Source: Bacteroidota bacterium
GTDB taxonomy: Bacteria; Bacteroidota; Bacteroidia; Flavobacteriales; Flavobacteriaceae
NCBI GenBank assembly: GCA_029561105.1
Contig: JAKQJQ010000117.1
Coordinates: forward strand, 1-41,662
DNA: 41,662 nucleotides
Direction of reading: 5' to 3'
Both the position numbers and the translations under genes were made by a program. Positions 33,141-41,278 of the stretch are shown piece by piece (positions within the stretch are counted from its first letter, which is position 1; every line of letters starts with the position of its first letter). Below the pieces are notes generated by a model, which saw only the letters and a program-made list of their open reading frames with translations, was not told the DNA's origin and did not search any database.

Positions 33141-33203
33141 GTAATTTTATCAGTCAAAACCCCATCTTTGTCTAAACCAATAACAACTAAAACTACAATC
33201 CCC

Positions 33204-33809
33204 ATGAAAAAAACAACACTACTCTGTTTTATGATCCTCTTATTGGGTTCATGTAAAAAAAAAGAAACGCCTACCAATGATCTCCCACAAGGCATTCTAT
33301 CTACAGAAAGCGCTACCGCCACAACCGACGACTGCAGCTTCTTTGATCCGTTAGACTCCCTTGATACTGCCGACCAGGTAAAATGGTTGCGCGACAACCA
33401 AAATGAAGCATGTTTGCCCCAGTATGACCAATGCCGTGAAAATGTCCATAAGATTTCACAAGCCGTGTACCAACAAGCTTTACAGGAATATTGGGGTGCC
33501 GTAGAGGTTGTAACCACAGAGATACGTCTCGGTGATATTGAAGCCCTATCAAACCAGTCTGAATATGTCCAGTTCATTGCTGCCGAAATCAACGGAAACA
33601 AAGTCGTGAAATTGATGGCAACCGACAATTTTACACAAAGCCCTACCTGCTATTCTGTACCGCTATTTTACAGTATACAACGCCTCCACGAGTTGACAGC
33701 AGAAAGTGTGTTGGTGTTTACGGCAGGAAAAAAAGATGGGAAAGAAGTGATTTTGTTTGGCGTGAAAGGGACTTCGGATTATTATGATGTATCGAGCGCC
33801 CCAATGTAA
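33204..33809 (+). CDS. Putative lipoprotein leading a signalling operon
   Basis: 201 residues. The signal peptide MKKTTLLCFMILLLGSC ends in a lipobox with Cys17 as the lipidated residue, followed by KKKE. The mature part has four further Cys (CSFFD, CLPQY, CREN, TCYSV) that could pair as disulfides. No domain was recognised. It lies 20 bp before the polytopic membrane protein gene and in line with a kinase and regulator, so it may be a periplasmic part of the sensing unit; this is inference. ATG 33204 is chosen over the upstream in-frame start at 33168, which gives no signal peptide. Confidence 0.8.
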   Translation: MKKTTLLCFMILLLGSCKKKETPTNDLPQGILSTESATATTDDCSFFDPLDSLDTADQVKWLRDNQNEACLPQYDQCRENVHKISQAVYQQALQEYWGAVEVVTTEIRLGDIEALSNQSEYVQFIAAEINGNKVVKLMATDNFTQSPTCYSVPLFYSIQRLHELTAESVLVFTAGKKDGKEVILFGVKGTSDYYDVSSAPM

Positions 33810-33829
33810 TCGCATTCTCCGAAGGATTT

Positions 33830-34477
33830 ATGATTAAAACGATATTTAACTGCGTCACTCCAATACAAATCTATATTTTTGTAGTATTGGTCATCGCTTT
33901 ACTGTTTCATTCCCTGAAAAGTGAAAATGCGAAATATCTATATGTTATACTACTTTTGAATGCGGCCACAGAATTTATCTCGATCTTACTGATGTCTAAG
34001 AACAAACCCATAGGATTTCTGATAAACATAAGTGTTTTTTTTCACAATTGTTTGTGGCTATCACTACTACTAAAATCGGTAAAAAAGCGTGATATATATA
34101 GGTTGATATTTATTTTATTTGTTGTTTCTTATCTGTTGATTTTTTACTTCGACGGAGTATCCGATTTTAGTTGTCTGGCGTTCGTCTTTGGGGCGTTTAT
34201 CTACCTGATTATTTTTATCGTAGAAAGCTTTTACGAACTGCAGCGTGAAGCATTCTCGTTTTTCCTTTCTAACCAATTTTTGTTACTGTCGGCGCCAATA
34301 CTGTTTTTCATTGGGCTTAGTGCTGCTTTAGGATTTCAGGATCGCGCACTGATTCGCACGGTATTGTTTTCTAATGTATCACTTTACGAATTCATCGCCT
34401 ATTTCGTCAACATCATCTACTACACATTGATCATCGTCTATATTTACCGTGAAAAGAAATTGAAAGATGCTGAATAA
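33830..34477 (+). CDS. Polytopic membrane protein, likely sensor part
   Basis: 215 residues, almost wholly hydrophobic, with about seven predicted membrane helices (for example IYIFVVLVIALLF, YLYVILLLNAATEF, IFILFVVSYLLIFYF and the final helix ending in IYREKKLKDAE). The last 11 bp overlap the start of the histidine kinase gene, which has only one N-terminal span and no sensing domain, suggesting that the two act as a split sensor kinase. No known family was recognised. It is A/T-richer than its neighbours, as expected for Phe/Ile/Leu-rich membrane proteins. Confidence 0.85.
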   Translation: MIKTIFNCVTPIQIYIFVVLVIALLFHSLKSENAKYLYVILLLNAATEFISILLMSKNKPIGFLINISVFFHNCLWLSLLLKSVKKRDIYRLIFILFVVSYLLIFYFDGVSDFSCLAFVFGAFIYLIIFIVESFYELQREAFSFFLSNQFLLLSAPILFFIGLSAALGFQDRALIRTVLFSNVSLYEFIAYFVNIIYYTLIIVYIYREKKLKDAE

Positions 34478-35240
34478 TCTCGCCTTTGGAATCGCTACCT
34501 TACTTATCATTATAAGCCTGATTGTAATGTTCTGCGTCCTGTTGGTTAAACTCCACATCCGAAAGATAAAAAACTACACCAAAGTCATCTATGAAAAGGA
34601 TCTCGATTTCCAGAAAGCCATCAATACCACGATTATAGAAACCCAGGAACAGGTCTTGAACAACATTTCTCAAGATTTGCATGACGATGCAGGCCAACAG
34701 CTAACGGCCATCAATTTCCAGCTTGAAAACCTCAAAATTGATTCACCAGAGTTGCGTGGGGTTTTACAGCCCATTTCGACTTCGATTGCAGGATTGGCAC
34801 AATCGGTGCGTAGCCTCAGCCACTCGCTCAACAATCAATTGCTTACCAAACAGGATTTGTTTAAGGCGATTACCGCCGAAGCCGAACGCCTCCAGAAAAA
34901 CCTCGCATTTCCTATACAGGTTATCGTCGATGACGAGATCAGGAAAAATTTTTCGTCCAATGAAAAAATCGTTATCTACCGCATTTTTCAGGAGATTATG
35001 AACAACATCCTCAAACACGCCAACGCCGACACAGTGACCATTGCACTTACCAACCGTTCCCTTTTTCAAATGAAAATCACCGACAACGGCCGCGGATTTG
35101 ACACATCCCAGGCTACCAAAAATATTTCTCTGGGTTTGGTAGGAATGGCCAAACGCGCGAACTTTATCGGATATACACTAGACATCCAATCAGAGCCGGG
35201 AATCGGCACAACTATTACCTTAAATGAGACTTTAAATTAG
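34467..35240 (+). CDS. NarX/DesK-type histidine kinase (HisKA_3)
   Basis: 257 residues. One membrane span (about 6-28), a short coiled coil, then a HisKA_3 dimerisation domain with His72 in SQDLHDDAGQQLTAI, and a HATPase domain with EIMNNILKHANA and DNGRGF...SLGLVGMAKRA. These features define the family that pairs with NarL/LuxR-type regulators. No input domain is fused, so sensing probably relies on the overlapping upstream membrane protein. The regulator gene begins 1 bp after the stop codon, so they are cotranscribed. Confidence 0.93.
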   Translation: MLNNLAFGIATLLIIISLIVMFCVLLVKLHIRKIKNYTKVIYEKDLDFQKAINTTIIETQEQVLNNISQDLHDDAGQQLTAINFQLENLKIDSPELRGVLQPISTSIAGLAQSVRSLSHSLNNQLLTKQDLFKAITAEAERLQKNLAFPIQVIVDDEIRKNFSSNEKIVIYRIFQEIMNNILKHANADTVTIALTNRSLFQMKITDNGRGFDTSQATKNISLGLVGMAKRANFIGYTLDIQSEPGIGTTITLNETLN

Positions 35241-35241
35241 T

Positions 35242-35901
35242 ATGGAGAAAATTACAATCGGCATTATTGACGACCACAAAATTGTAAGGCAGGGCCTCAA
35301 GGAACTGCTGCAAAAAATCATCAACTGCAAGGTGACCCACGAATACGAAAACGGGAAAGATTTCCTTGCCGCATTGCCTATGAATCCTGCACCCGACTTA
35401 CTGGTGCTCGATTACTCCATGCCCGGCTTAAATGGTATCGATATTCTAAAAATCCTCGAAAAGCGAAAAGAAGAATACAAAGTGCTCCTGCTCACACAGC
35501 ACATCGACGAACAAGTGATAGACGAAGCCTACCTTTTTGGTGCGCGCGGTTTCCTTAATAAAAACTGTACCGCCGACGACCTCAAATTCGCCGTGCAAAA
35601 CATCATCAAGATTGGTTACAATAATATCACCGAAGTGCTCAAGAGGATTAAAAACTACGAAGATTCGATTCTTGAAATCAGGCCCAACCACGTAGTATTG
35701 TCAGACCGCGAATACGAATTCCTCGAGCTCGTCTGCGATGAACGCGAACTAACCTACGACCAAATGGCCGAAATGATGAACCTTTCTATCAAGACGGTCG
35801 AGAGCTACAGGACAGCCATTTTTGAGCGTTTCAATATCAAATCAAAGGTTGGGTTGGTACTGTTCTCGTACAAATACCAGTTAACCAAACCATTTCGTTA
35901 A
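35242..35901 (+). CDS. NarL/LuxR-type response regulator
   Basis: 219 residues. Receiver domain with the acidic pocket DDH (10-12), phospho-acceptor Asp57 in VLDYSMPG, the Thr of LLTQH and Lys of GFLNK. The C-terminal LuxR-like helix-turn-helix (about 150-205) reads LSDREYEFLELV...YDQMAEMMNLSIKTVESYR. It is a DNA-binding output for the kinase immediately upstream. The CCCTA/TAGGG palindromes in front of the operon are a natural candidate for its site. Confidence 0.94.
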   Translation: MEKITIGIIDDHKIVRQGLKELLQKIINCKVTHEYENGKDFLAALPMNPAPDLLVLDYSMPGLNGIDILKILEKRKEEYKVLLLTQHIDEQVIDEAYLFGARGFLNKNCTADDLKFAVQNIIKIGYNNITEVLKRIKNYEDSILEIRPNHVVLSDREYEFLELVCDERELTYDQMAEMMNLSIKTVESYRTAIFERFNIKSKVGLVLFSYKYQLTKPFR

Positions 35902-35937
35902 TCAATCGCAGCTTCAAAAAAATACTATGGCAAGGCG

Positions 35938-38868
35938 TTAGGATTTGATGGATTTGGCCGATAGCGGGAAATAAATATCAAAAGTAGCGCCCTCACCCAC
36001 CGCGCCGCTAGCCGAAATAAATCCGTTGAGATTGTCTACAATCTTCTTGACGATTGCCAGCCCGATTCCGGTGCCCACGTACTCGGTTTTGCCATGAAGC
36101 CGTTGAAAAACCTCGAAGATCTTTTCACTATAAGCGGGGTCAAAACCAATGCCGTTATCACTGACACTGATATGGCAATAGTCTATCCCTTCCCTAAGCT
36201 TATTGTTCTTAAAATAGCCCGACGGATGGATTTCTCCTACTATTTCAATGACCGGATCTACGCCGTCCCTGGCAAATTTAAATGAATTACTAAGCAGGTT
36301 GTGGATTAGTTGCCTGAACTGGAAAGGAATGACATCGGCCTTGCCCAGTTCTCCAATGTTAATTGTAGCATTTTTGGGGAGCAATTCCTCACCCATATCA
36401 TCAATTACTTCGGTGACCAATTTGTTGAGATCTGATTTGACGTATTTCCGCTCGGCATCGCTGGTTCGCGAATACACCAATAGGTCTTCAATGAGCACCT
36501 GCATGCGTTTGGCTGCACCTTGCATCCGCCTAAAGTTGTCCTTGGCATTCTCCGATAGGTTGTCGTATTCCATCTCCTGAATACGCGACGCAAACGTCTG
36601 GATCTTGCGCAACGGCTCTTGCAAATCATGGCTCGAGATGTAGGCGAAAGATTCGAGCTCCTTATTCATCTTTTCAAGTTCGGCATTCTGCTGTTGGAGT
36701 TGGGTCGCGTTGGCCCTGAGTTGTTCGGTAATTTCTTTCTTTTCGGTCAAATCGTGTGTAACCTTAGAAAAACCGATTACCTCGCCATGAGCATTATGTA
36801 CCGCTGTAATGGTAACATTTGCCCAGAACCTGTCGCCGCCTTTCCTGACACGCCAACCTTCTTGCTTGACCCTGCCGGTCTCCCTTGCTTGTGCCAGCAG
36901 TAATTGCGGCAAGTTGGTTTTACGGTCTTCTTCTGTGTAAAAAGTCGAAAAGCATTTGCCAATGATTTCGTCGGCGCGATAACCCTTGATTTTCTCCGCG
37001 CCTTTGTTCCAGTTTTCAACAACGCCTTGCTCATTGAGGTAGAGGATGGCGTAATCCTGCACCTGGTCTACCATCAGGTGATAGCGTTCCTCACTTTTGG
37101 CCAGCGATTCGTTGAGTTCTTTGAGTTCTTTGGTGCGGTTGCGGACCTGCGTTTCAAGCTCGGTGGCAAACATTTTTTGCTCTTGTATATCGGTACTTGT
37201 ACCTACCCACATCTGGATTTGCCCTTGGTTGTCACGCTGCGGAATGGCACGGCTCAATTGCCAACGGTACTCGCCGTCGTGGCGGAGAAAACGATGCTCA
37301 AAGATAAACGGAACACCATTTTGCACCGCATGCATCCAAGCTTTGCTGTTTTCCTCGCGGTCATCGGGATGCACCACACTAATCCAACCATCCCTTTCAA
37401 GTGATTCGCGTGTATGCCCTGTAAAATTGTAAACAGACGCATTGTAATAATCTATATTCCCCTCTATATCAGCTGTCCAAATATGTTGCGGCATGGAATC
37501 GGCGAGCAACCGAAACTTGGTCTCGCTTCTGGTGAGTTCTTCTTCATGCAGCTTTTCGGCAGTAATGTCGCGGATTGTCCCCATCATTTTCTCGGGCTCT
37601 CCGTTTTCATCATAGAAAACTTTACCGCGTCCTTCAAACCAATGTATCGATCGGTCACGCCAATAAACCCGCGCTTCATAATGCAAAAATCCGGTTTGGA
37701 TGGCCGTTGCAAAAGCTTCGTCCCTAATGGGCAAGTCGTCGGGATGCAGCCGGGCGAGCAAATCGGCGTGTTGCAGTACTGTACCCGAGGGAAAGTCAAA
37801 AATAGCCAGGTACCGATCAGAATAATTTACTTCTCGGGTCTTCAGGTTGAGTTGCCAGGTGGCCAGTTCGCTTGCTTCGATGATGATATTAAGCTTTTCC
37901 TCATTTTCCTTAAGTTGCTGTTCTGCGACGACTTTCTCGTGGATGTCCATGCAGGCACCGATGAATCCTTCAAATTCACCATTGGCGGTAAAATGTGGGG
38001 CCGCCTTCTCAGAAATCCAACGGTATTGGCCGTCGTACCTGAGCAGTCGATACTCCATATAAAATTCCTCACGCCTTTCAAATGCCGCGCGACAGGTAGC
38101 CAAAGATTGTTCTAAGTCTTCGGGATGTACACCTTGTGTCCAACCCTGTCCCTGCTCCTGCGCGAGCGTCCGGCCAGTAAATTCGAGCCAGGCAGAATTG
38201 AAAAAATGGCAAAATTTACGGTTGTCCGACATCCAAATCAAAACAGGCGCATTATTGGCTACGTTCCTGAATCGCTCTCCCTCTTTTTTGAGCAACGCAT
38301 CGGCTTGAATATCTGAAGATTCGGCTGTTTTAAGGAATCGTTTTTGGCTATGGAGCATGTTGTTACTTTTAATGACTTTTTGTGGGGTTTCGTTGCAGGC
38401 AATCAAAATCCCTTCGATGTTCCCAATCTCGTCGGCAATCGGGCTGTAAGAGAAAGTCCAGTAAACTTCCTCGGGTTCTCCGTTGCGGTAAATAGGGGTC
38501 AATTGATCTTCGCGACAAATGACCTCGCCGGTCGTTCGTACCTCGTCAATAAGCGGTTGGATGGTGTCCCAGATTTCAGGCCAGGCCTCTCTTGCAGGCC
38601 TCCCCAGTATCGACGGGTGTTTTCCGTTGCTGCCAAGACTGGTCCGATAGGCGTCATTGTAAAAACAAATCAATTCTGTTCCCCACCAAAGAGCCATCGG
38701 GAATTTAGAATTGAGCAAGATACCCAGTGTGGTCTTTAGGCTTTGTGGCCAGGTTTCGGGAGGACCGATCGGAGCGTCAGACCAATCTTTATCGCGCACC
38801 AGCTGGCCCATTTCACCTCCGCCTGAAAACAAATGTGAATGCGTAGATCGTGCTCTGGCTTTAGTCAT
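35938..38868 (-). CDS. Cytosolic multi-PAS sensor histidine kinase
   Basis: 976 residues without membrane spans. The N-terminus has the motif DWSDAPIGPPETWPQSLK that precedes the first PAS domain (about 35-165). Four further PAS/PAC units follow (about 200-315, 325-440, 445-565, 595-710), several with the repeated HPDDLE/HPDDRE and RHDGEYRW patterns. The HisKA domain has His747 in SSHDLQEPLRK and the HATPase domain ends with GTGIGLAIVKK. The H-box is the same type as in the CHASE3-like kinase at 6891-8684. It converges with the NarL-type regulator gene and has no partner receiver of its own nearby, so it is an orphan kinase. PAS domains may sense redox, light or small molecules; no Cys/His heme or flavin signature stands out. 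Confidence 0.93.
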   Translation of the reverse strand: MTKARARSTHSHLFSGGGEMGQLVRDKDWSDAPIGPPETWPQSLKTTLGILLNSKFPMALWWGTELICFYNDAYRTSLGSNGKHPSILGRPAREAWPEIWDTIQPLIDEVRTTGEVICREDQLTPIYRNGEPEEVYWTFSYSPIADEIGNIEGILIACNETPQKVIKSNNMLHSQKRFLKTAESSDIQADALLKKEGERFRNVANNAPVLIWMSDNRKFCHFFNSAWLEFTGRTLAQEQGQGWTQGVHPEDLEQSLATCRAAFERREEFYMEYRLLRYDGQYRWISEKAAPHFTANGEFEGFIGACMDIHEKVVAEQQLKENEEKLNIIIEASELATWQLNLKTREVNYSDRYLAIFDFPSGTVLQHADLLARLHPDDLPIRDEAFATAIQTGFLHYEARVYWRDRSIHWFEGRGKVFYDENGEPEKMMGTIRDITAEKLHEEELTRSETKFRLLADSMPQHIWTADIEGNIDYYNASVYNFTGHTRESLERDGWISVVHPDDREENSKAWMHAVQNGVPFIFEHRFLRHDGEYRWQLSRAIPQRDNQGQIQMWVGTSTDIQEQKMFATELETQVRNRTKELKELNESLAKSEERYHLMVDQVQDYAILYLNEQGVVENWNKGAEKIKGYRADEIIGKCFSTFYTEEDRKTNLPQLLLAQARETGRVKQEGWRVRKGGDRFWANVTITAVHNAHGEVIGFSKVTHDLTEKKEITEQLRANATQLQQQNAELEKMNKELESFAYISSHDLQEPLRKIQTFASRIQEMEYDNLSENAKDNFRRMQGAAKRMQVLIEDLLVYSRTSDAERKYVKSDLNKLVTEVIDDMGEELLPKNATINIGELGKADVIPFQFRQLIHNLLSNSFKFARDGVDPVIEIVGEIHPSGYFKNNKLREGIDYCHISVSDNGIGFDPAYSEKIFEVFQRLHGKTEYVGTGIGLAIVKKIVDNLNGFISASGAVGEGATFDIYFPLSAKSIKS

Positions 38869-38998
38869 TGGGGATTTTCTTTTTCAAATTTTGGAAGCTA
38901 TGTTTCGCCTCGATGTTCTTAAGGACTATAATACTTCCGAAAATACTAAATTAAACTCAATATCCAACAATCCATTTTTTAGACAAAATCCAGGCTTA

Positions 38999-39397
38999 TC
39001 AATCATTGTCTTGCAATTGCTCTTCTTTTTTCTCGAGCAGTTTGATTTCTGTCTTTTCCATTTTGATGGCTTGTCGCAAGAGCGCAAAAAGACTCATATA
39101 AACGTTTGCAATCCAGACCAGTGCAAAACCTGCAATCAAGTAGCCGCGCCAGTCATTCAGGAGCAAATGGTAACCGGTAAGGATCAACACCACTATGGTC
39201 ACATAATGGCTAAAACAGTACTCGCAGGTAAAAAGGTAGAAAAACTTGCGTGACAGCAAACGACGGTCGGCTTGGCTTCTGCGCACGCAATACTCGTGCG
39301 GCTCGCGAAAGATCTCTTCGTGGGTGACAGTCCAGGCGATGCAAGCTATGGGGATCGCAAGTACAAAAAGCCATTGGAGTTGCAGGGTGATGTCCAT
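38999..39397 (-). CDS. Integral membrane protein with CxxC motif
   Basis: 132 residues from ATG 39397. Hydrophobic spans at about 8-24, 64-80 and 85-105. A pair of Cys (Cys58, Cys61 in FTCEYCFSHY) at the edge of the second span, plus Cys37, suggests metal or redox chemistry, but no function is known to me. The C-terminal tail is a charged Lys/Glu helix (KTEIKLLEKKEEQ). ATGs at 39406 and 39439 are also in frame. The exact -7 box at 39413-39420 puts the transcription start near 39406, favouring 39397. Confidence 0.75.
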   Translation of the reverse strand: MDITLQLQWLFVLAIPIACIAWTVTHEEIFREPHEYCVRRSQADRRLLSRKFFYLFTCEYCFSHYVTIVVLILTGYHLLLNDWRGYLIAGFALVWIANVYMSLFALLRQAIKMEKTEIKLLEKKEEQLQDND

Positions 39398-39412
39398 AGG
39401 TAACATTTTAAT

Positions 39413-39420
39413 CAAATTTA
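39413..39420 (-). promoter_or_regulatory. Bacteroidota -7 box deciding the CxxC protein start
   Basis: On the minus strand TAAATTTG matches the box exactly. Transcription should begin near 39406-39408, which makes ATG 39397 the first usable start and rules out 39439. Confidence 0.5.
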
Positions 39421-39480
39421 GGCAAATTAAGCCGAACACTATCCTACAGCTAACAGTTGATTGAAATTTTATAAAAACAC

Positions 39481-39509
39481 AAATCCCACCAATTAAAAAG
39501 GTGGGATTT
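39481..39509. terminator. Terminator of the VOC-DUF1801-AHSA1-DoxX-SRPBCC operon
   Basis: AAATCCCACC (39481-39490) pairs perfectly with GGTGGGATTT (39500-39509) around a 9-nt loop. It lies 27 bp past the stop of the last operon gene; a T-rich stretch follows on the minus strand. Confidence 0.8.
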
Positions 39510-39535
39510 ACGAAATCTCAGGTATTAAGTTATGG

Positions 39536-40063
39536 TTATTGCTCGAGTTGTTTTTTGAGATTTCTGGAGGTTTCGTCCATATCTTTCAACAGCATTTTCT
39601 TGAGCAACGGCGCCATTGCATTCATCGGGAACGGCATCGAGGTATGGAATGTCGTGGTGACCATGGTTTGCCCATCTGGCATGGGCTCGGTCATCGCTAC
39701 GGCGTAACTGGTTCCTTTGAACGGTTTTTCAAATCGGATTTCTACTTCATAGCCTTGGCCGGGAAACAGTTTGGTGATTTCCTGAGCGCCTTGGCCCACA
39801 TTCTTGAGTTCGCTTTTCCAGGTCGAGGTAAATCCGGGCTCACCATCGGTTCCGGTATATACGATGTGGAGATTCGGGTCGGCCATGACCCATTTGCTGT
39901 AACGCTCCTGGTTTTTGATGTGACGGATGTAATCAAAAACCGTTGCCTGCGGGCGATTGATGACTACCGATGAGGCGAGCGTGTACTCTCTCGGCATGAC
40001 TGCCGCAGCCAGCAACAGTAAAACAATTAAGCCTATAAGGGCAATGAGTATGGTAGTCAGCAT
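39536..40063 (-). CDS. Membrane-anchored SRPBCC (polyketide cyclase-like) protein
   Basis: 175 residues. An N-terminal membrane span (MLTTILIALIGLIVLLLL) anchors a START/SRPBCC domain: ASSVVINRPQATVFDYIRHI at the start, FTSTWKSELK in the middle, and the long C-terminal helix MAPLLKKMLLKDMDETSRNL closing the cavity. Such proteins bind hydrophobic ligands. The start is ATG 40063; an upstream TTG would overlap the DoxX stop. It begins 2 bp after the DoxX gene in a tight operon. Ligand unknown. Confidence 0.88.
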   Translation of the reverse strand: MLTTILIALIGLIVLLLLAAAVMPREYTLASSVVINRPQATVFDYIRHIKNQERYSKWVMADPNLHIVYTGTDGEPGFTSTWKSELKNVGQGAQEITKLFPGQGYEVEIRFEKPFKGTSYAVAMTEPMPDGQTMVTTTFHTSMPFPMNAMAPLLKKMLLKDMDETSRNLKKQLEQ

Positions 40064-40065
40064 GA

Positions 40066-40440
40066 TCAAATCGGATTACTGTCGTTGATTTTATGGTAGT
40101 AAATGTAAGAAACCGCGAGCACCGCAAATACCACCAAAGGGAAAAACGTGTCGCCGCCCAAACCATCCACCGCCCAATGGCTTACCGAAGCGCAAATAAA
40201 GTCAATCCCAAACCCCGCGTAAGCCCATTCCTTAATTCGTTTCGGAAATTTTGGGACAATCAGCACGATAGCACCTAATACTTTAAAAACAACCAGCATC
40301 AACCCAAAATATTCGGGATAACCCAAATGGCGTATGCCTTCCTTGGCCATTTCTGATTGGCCGGTCAATGCGGGCAAGACACCTTCGAACAAAAAAATGA
40401 GCGTCGTGGCGGTCCAATAAATGATTTTGTCTTTTTTCAT
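40066..40440 (-). CDS. DoxX family membrane protein
   Basis: 124 residues with four predicted membrane helices (about 7-25, 45-62, 72-88, 98-115). The pattern HLGYPEYFGLMLVVFKVLGAIVLIVP with a following KEWAYAGFGIDF is typical of the DoxX-like (PF13564) group. Such proteins are often encoded beside SRPBCC and AHSA1 genes, as here. Proposed roles in redox or membrane quinone chemistry are unproven. It sits between the AHSA1 gene (12 bp upstream) and the membrane-anchored SRPBCC gene. Confidence 0.9.
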   Translation of the reverse strand: MKKDKIIYWTATTLIFLFEGVLPALTGQSEMAKEGIRHLGYPEYFGLMLVVFKVLGAIVLIVPKFPKRIKEWAYAGFGIDFICASVSHWAVDGLGGDTFFPLVVFAVLAVSYIYYHKINDSNPI

Positions 40441-40452
40441 GAGGATTGGTTT

Positions 40453-40869
40453 TTAGTTGGTTTCTGTGTACTTTCTGAAATTATCGAGTATGGCCTGCCA
40501 GCCGTCACGCTGCATCTCAATTGGGTTTTGGCTTTCGGGATCAACGGTCTCGGTGACTTTGGTATGCTGGTCCTGGCTTTCAAAAGTGATGGCCACTTTC
40601 CTGCCATCGGGCATTTCATAGGCAATGTGTTTGTGGATTTCTACGGTCGTGTAAACGCCTTCAAAGTCAAACCCAAAACTGCCGTCTTTGGCTTCCATAC
40701 GTGTCATAAACTTCCCTCCTGCACGCAAGTCATTGGTGGCTTTTGGAGCATGCCAATCGTCTGAAGCGCTGCACCATTGGGTGATATGCTCGGGCAATGT
40801 CCAGGTTTGCCAAACTTTTATTATTGGTGCCGCCACTTGGGCAGTCACGGTAATCTGTTCTAAATTCAT
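40453..40869 (-). CDS. SRPBCC/AHSA1 domain protein
   Basis: 138 residues. The AHSA1-type fold is indicated by VTAQVAAPIIKVWQTWTLPEHITQWC, the central LRAGGKFMTRMEAKDGSFGFDFEG and VTETVDPESQNPIEMQRDGWQAILDNFRKY at the end. These soluble proteins bind small hydrophobic molecules; some resemble the Hsp90 activator Aha1, but bacterial ones are mostly uncharacterised. Its stop and start are 12 and 6 bp from the neighbours, so it is firmly in the operon. Confidence 0.9.
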   Translation of the reverse strand: MNLEQITVTAQVAAPIIKVWQTWTLPEHITQWCSASDDWHAPKATNDLRAGGKFMTRMEAKDGSFGFDFEGVYTTVEIHKHIAYEMPDGRKVAITFESQDQHTKVTETVDPESQNPIEMQRDGWQAILDNFRKYTETN

Positions 40870-40875
40870 GATTGG

Positions 40876-41268
40876 TTATTTTTTGGTTGTATGCTGTTTT
40901 GCTTTTTCTAAGTTTTCCTTGATTCGGGTGCGGATAATTTTCTTGAGCAAAGTCACTGGTAATTTGTCCTTATAAGGCAACTGGATTGCACCCGAAGAGG
41001 TTGTAAATCCTTCCAGCTCCTTTGCAAATGCTGCTACCGTATGGCCATTCCAGGGATAAAACCCGCAATGTTCCTTCCAGGCCGCAAAACCAACGAGCAT
41101 GCCCTGTAATTTAAACGCCGGCATATTGTAACTGATGGTCTCCTGGGCTTCGGGTGCTACAGACCGGATGAGTTGGCGCACCGCTTCGAGCCTGCCGTGA
41201 ATGGCCTCGGGTTGCAAAGCGATGTACGCGTCGATCGTAGCCACTTTTACTTTGTTCATGTTGTTCAT
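40876..41268 (-). CDS. DUF1801/YdhG-like protein
   Basis: 130 residues. YdhG/DUF1801 proteins are small alpha/beta proteins, and some are labelled iron chaperone (frataxin-like) by similarity. Recognisable pieces are VRQLIRSVAPEAQETISYNMPAFKL and FAAWKEHCGFYPW, with the C-terminal segment IQLPYKDKLPVTLLKKIIRTRIKEN. The frame extends upstream through the VOC gene, but the start at 41268 lies 10 bp after the VOC stop. Enzymatic activity is not known. Confidence 0.88.
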   Translation of the reverse strand: MNNMNKVKVATIDAYIALQPEAIHGRLEAVRQLIRSVAPEAQETISYNMPAFKLQGMLVGFAAWKEHCGFYPWNGHTVAAFAKELEGFTTSSGAIQLPYKDKLPVTLLKKIIRTRIKENLEKAKQHTTKK

Positions 41269-41278
41269 CGCTACTTTT

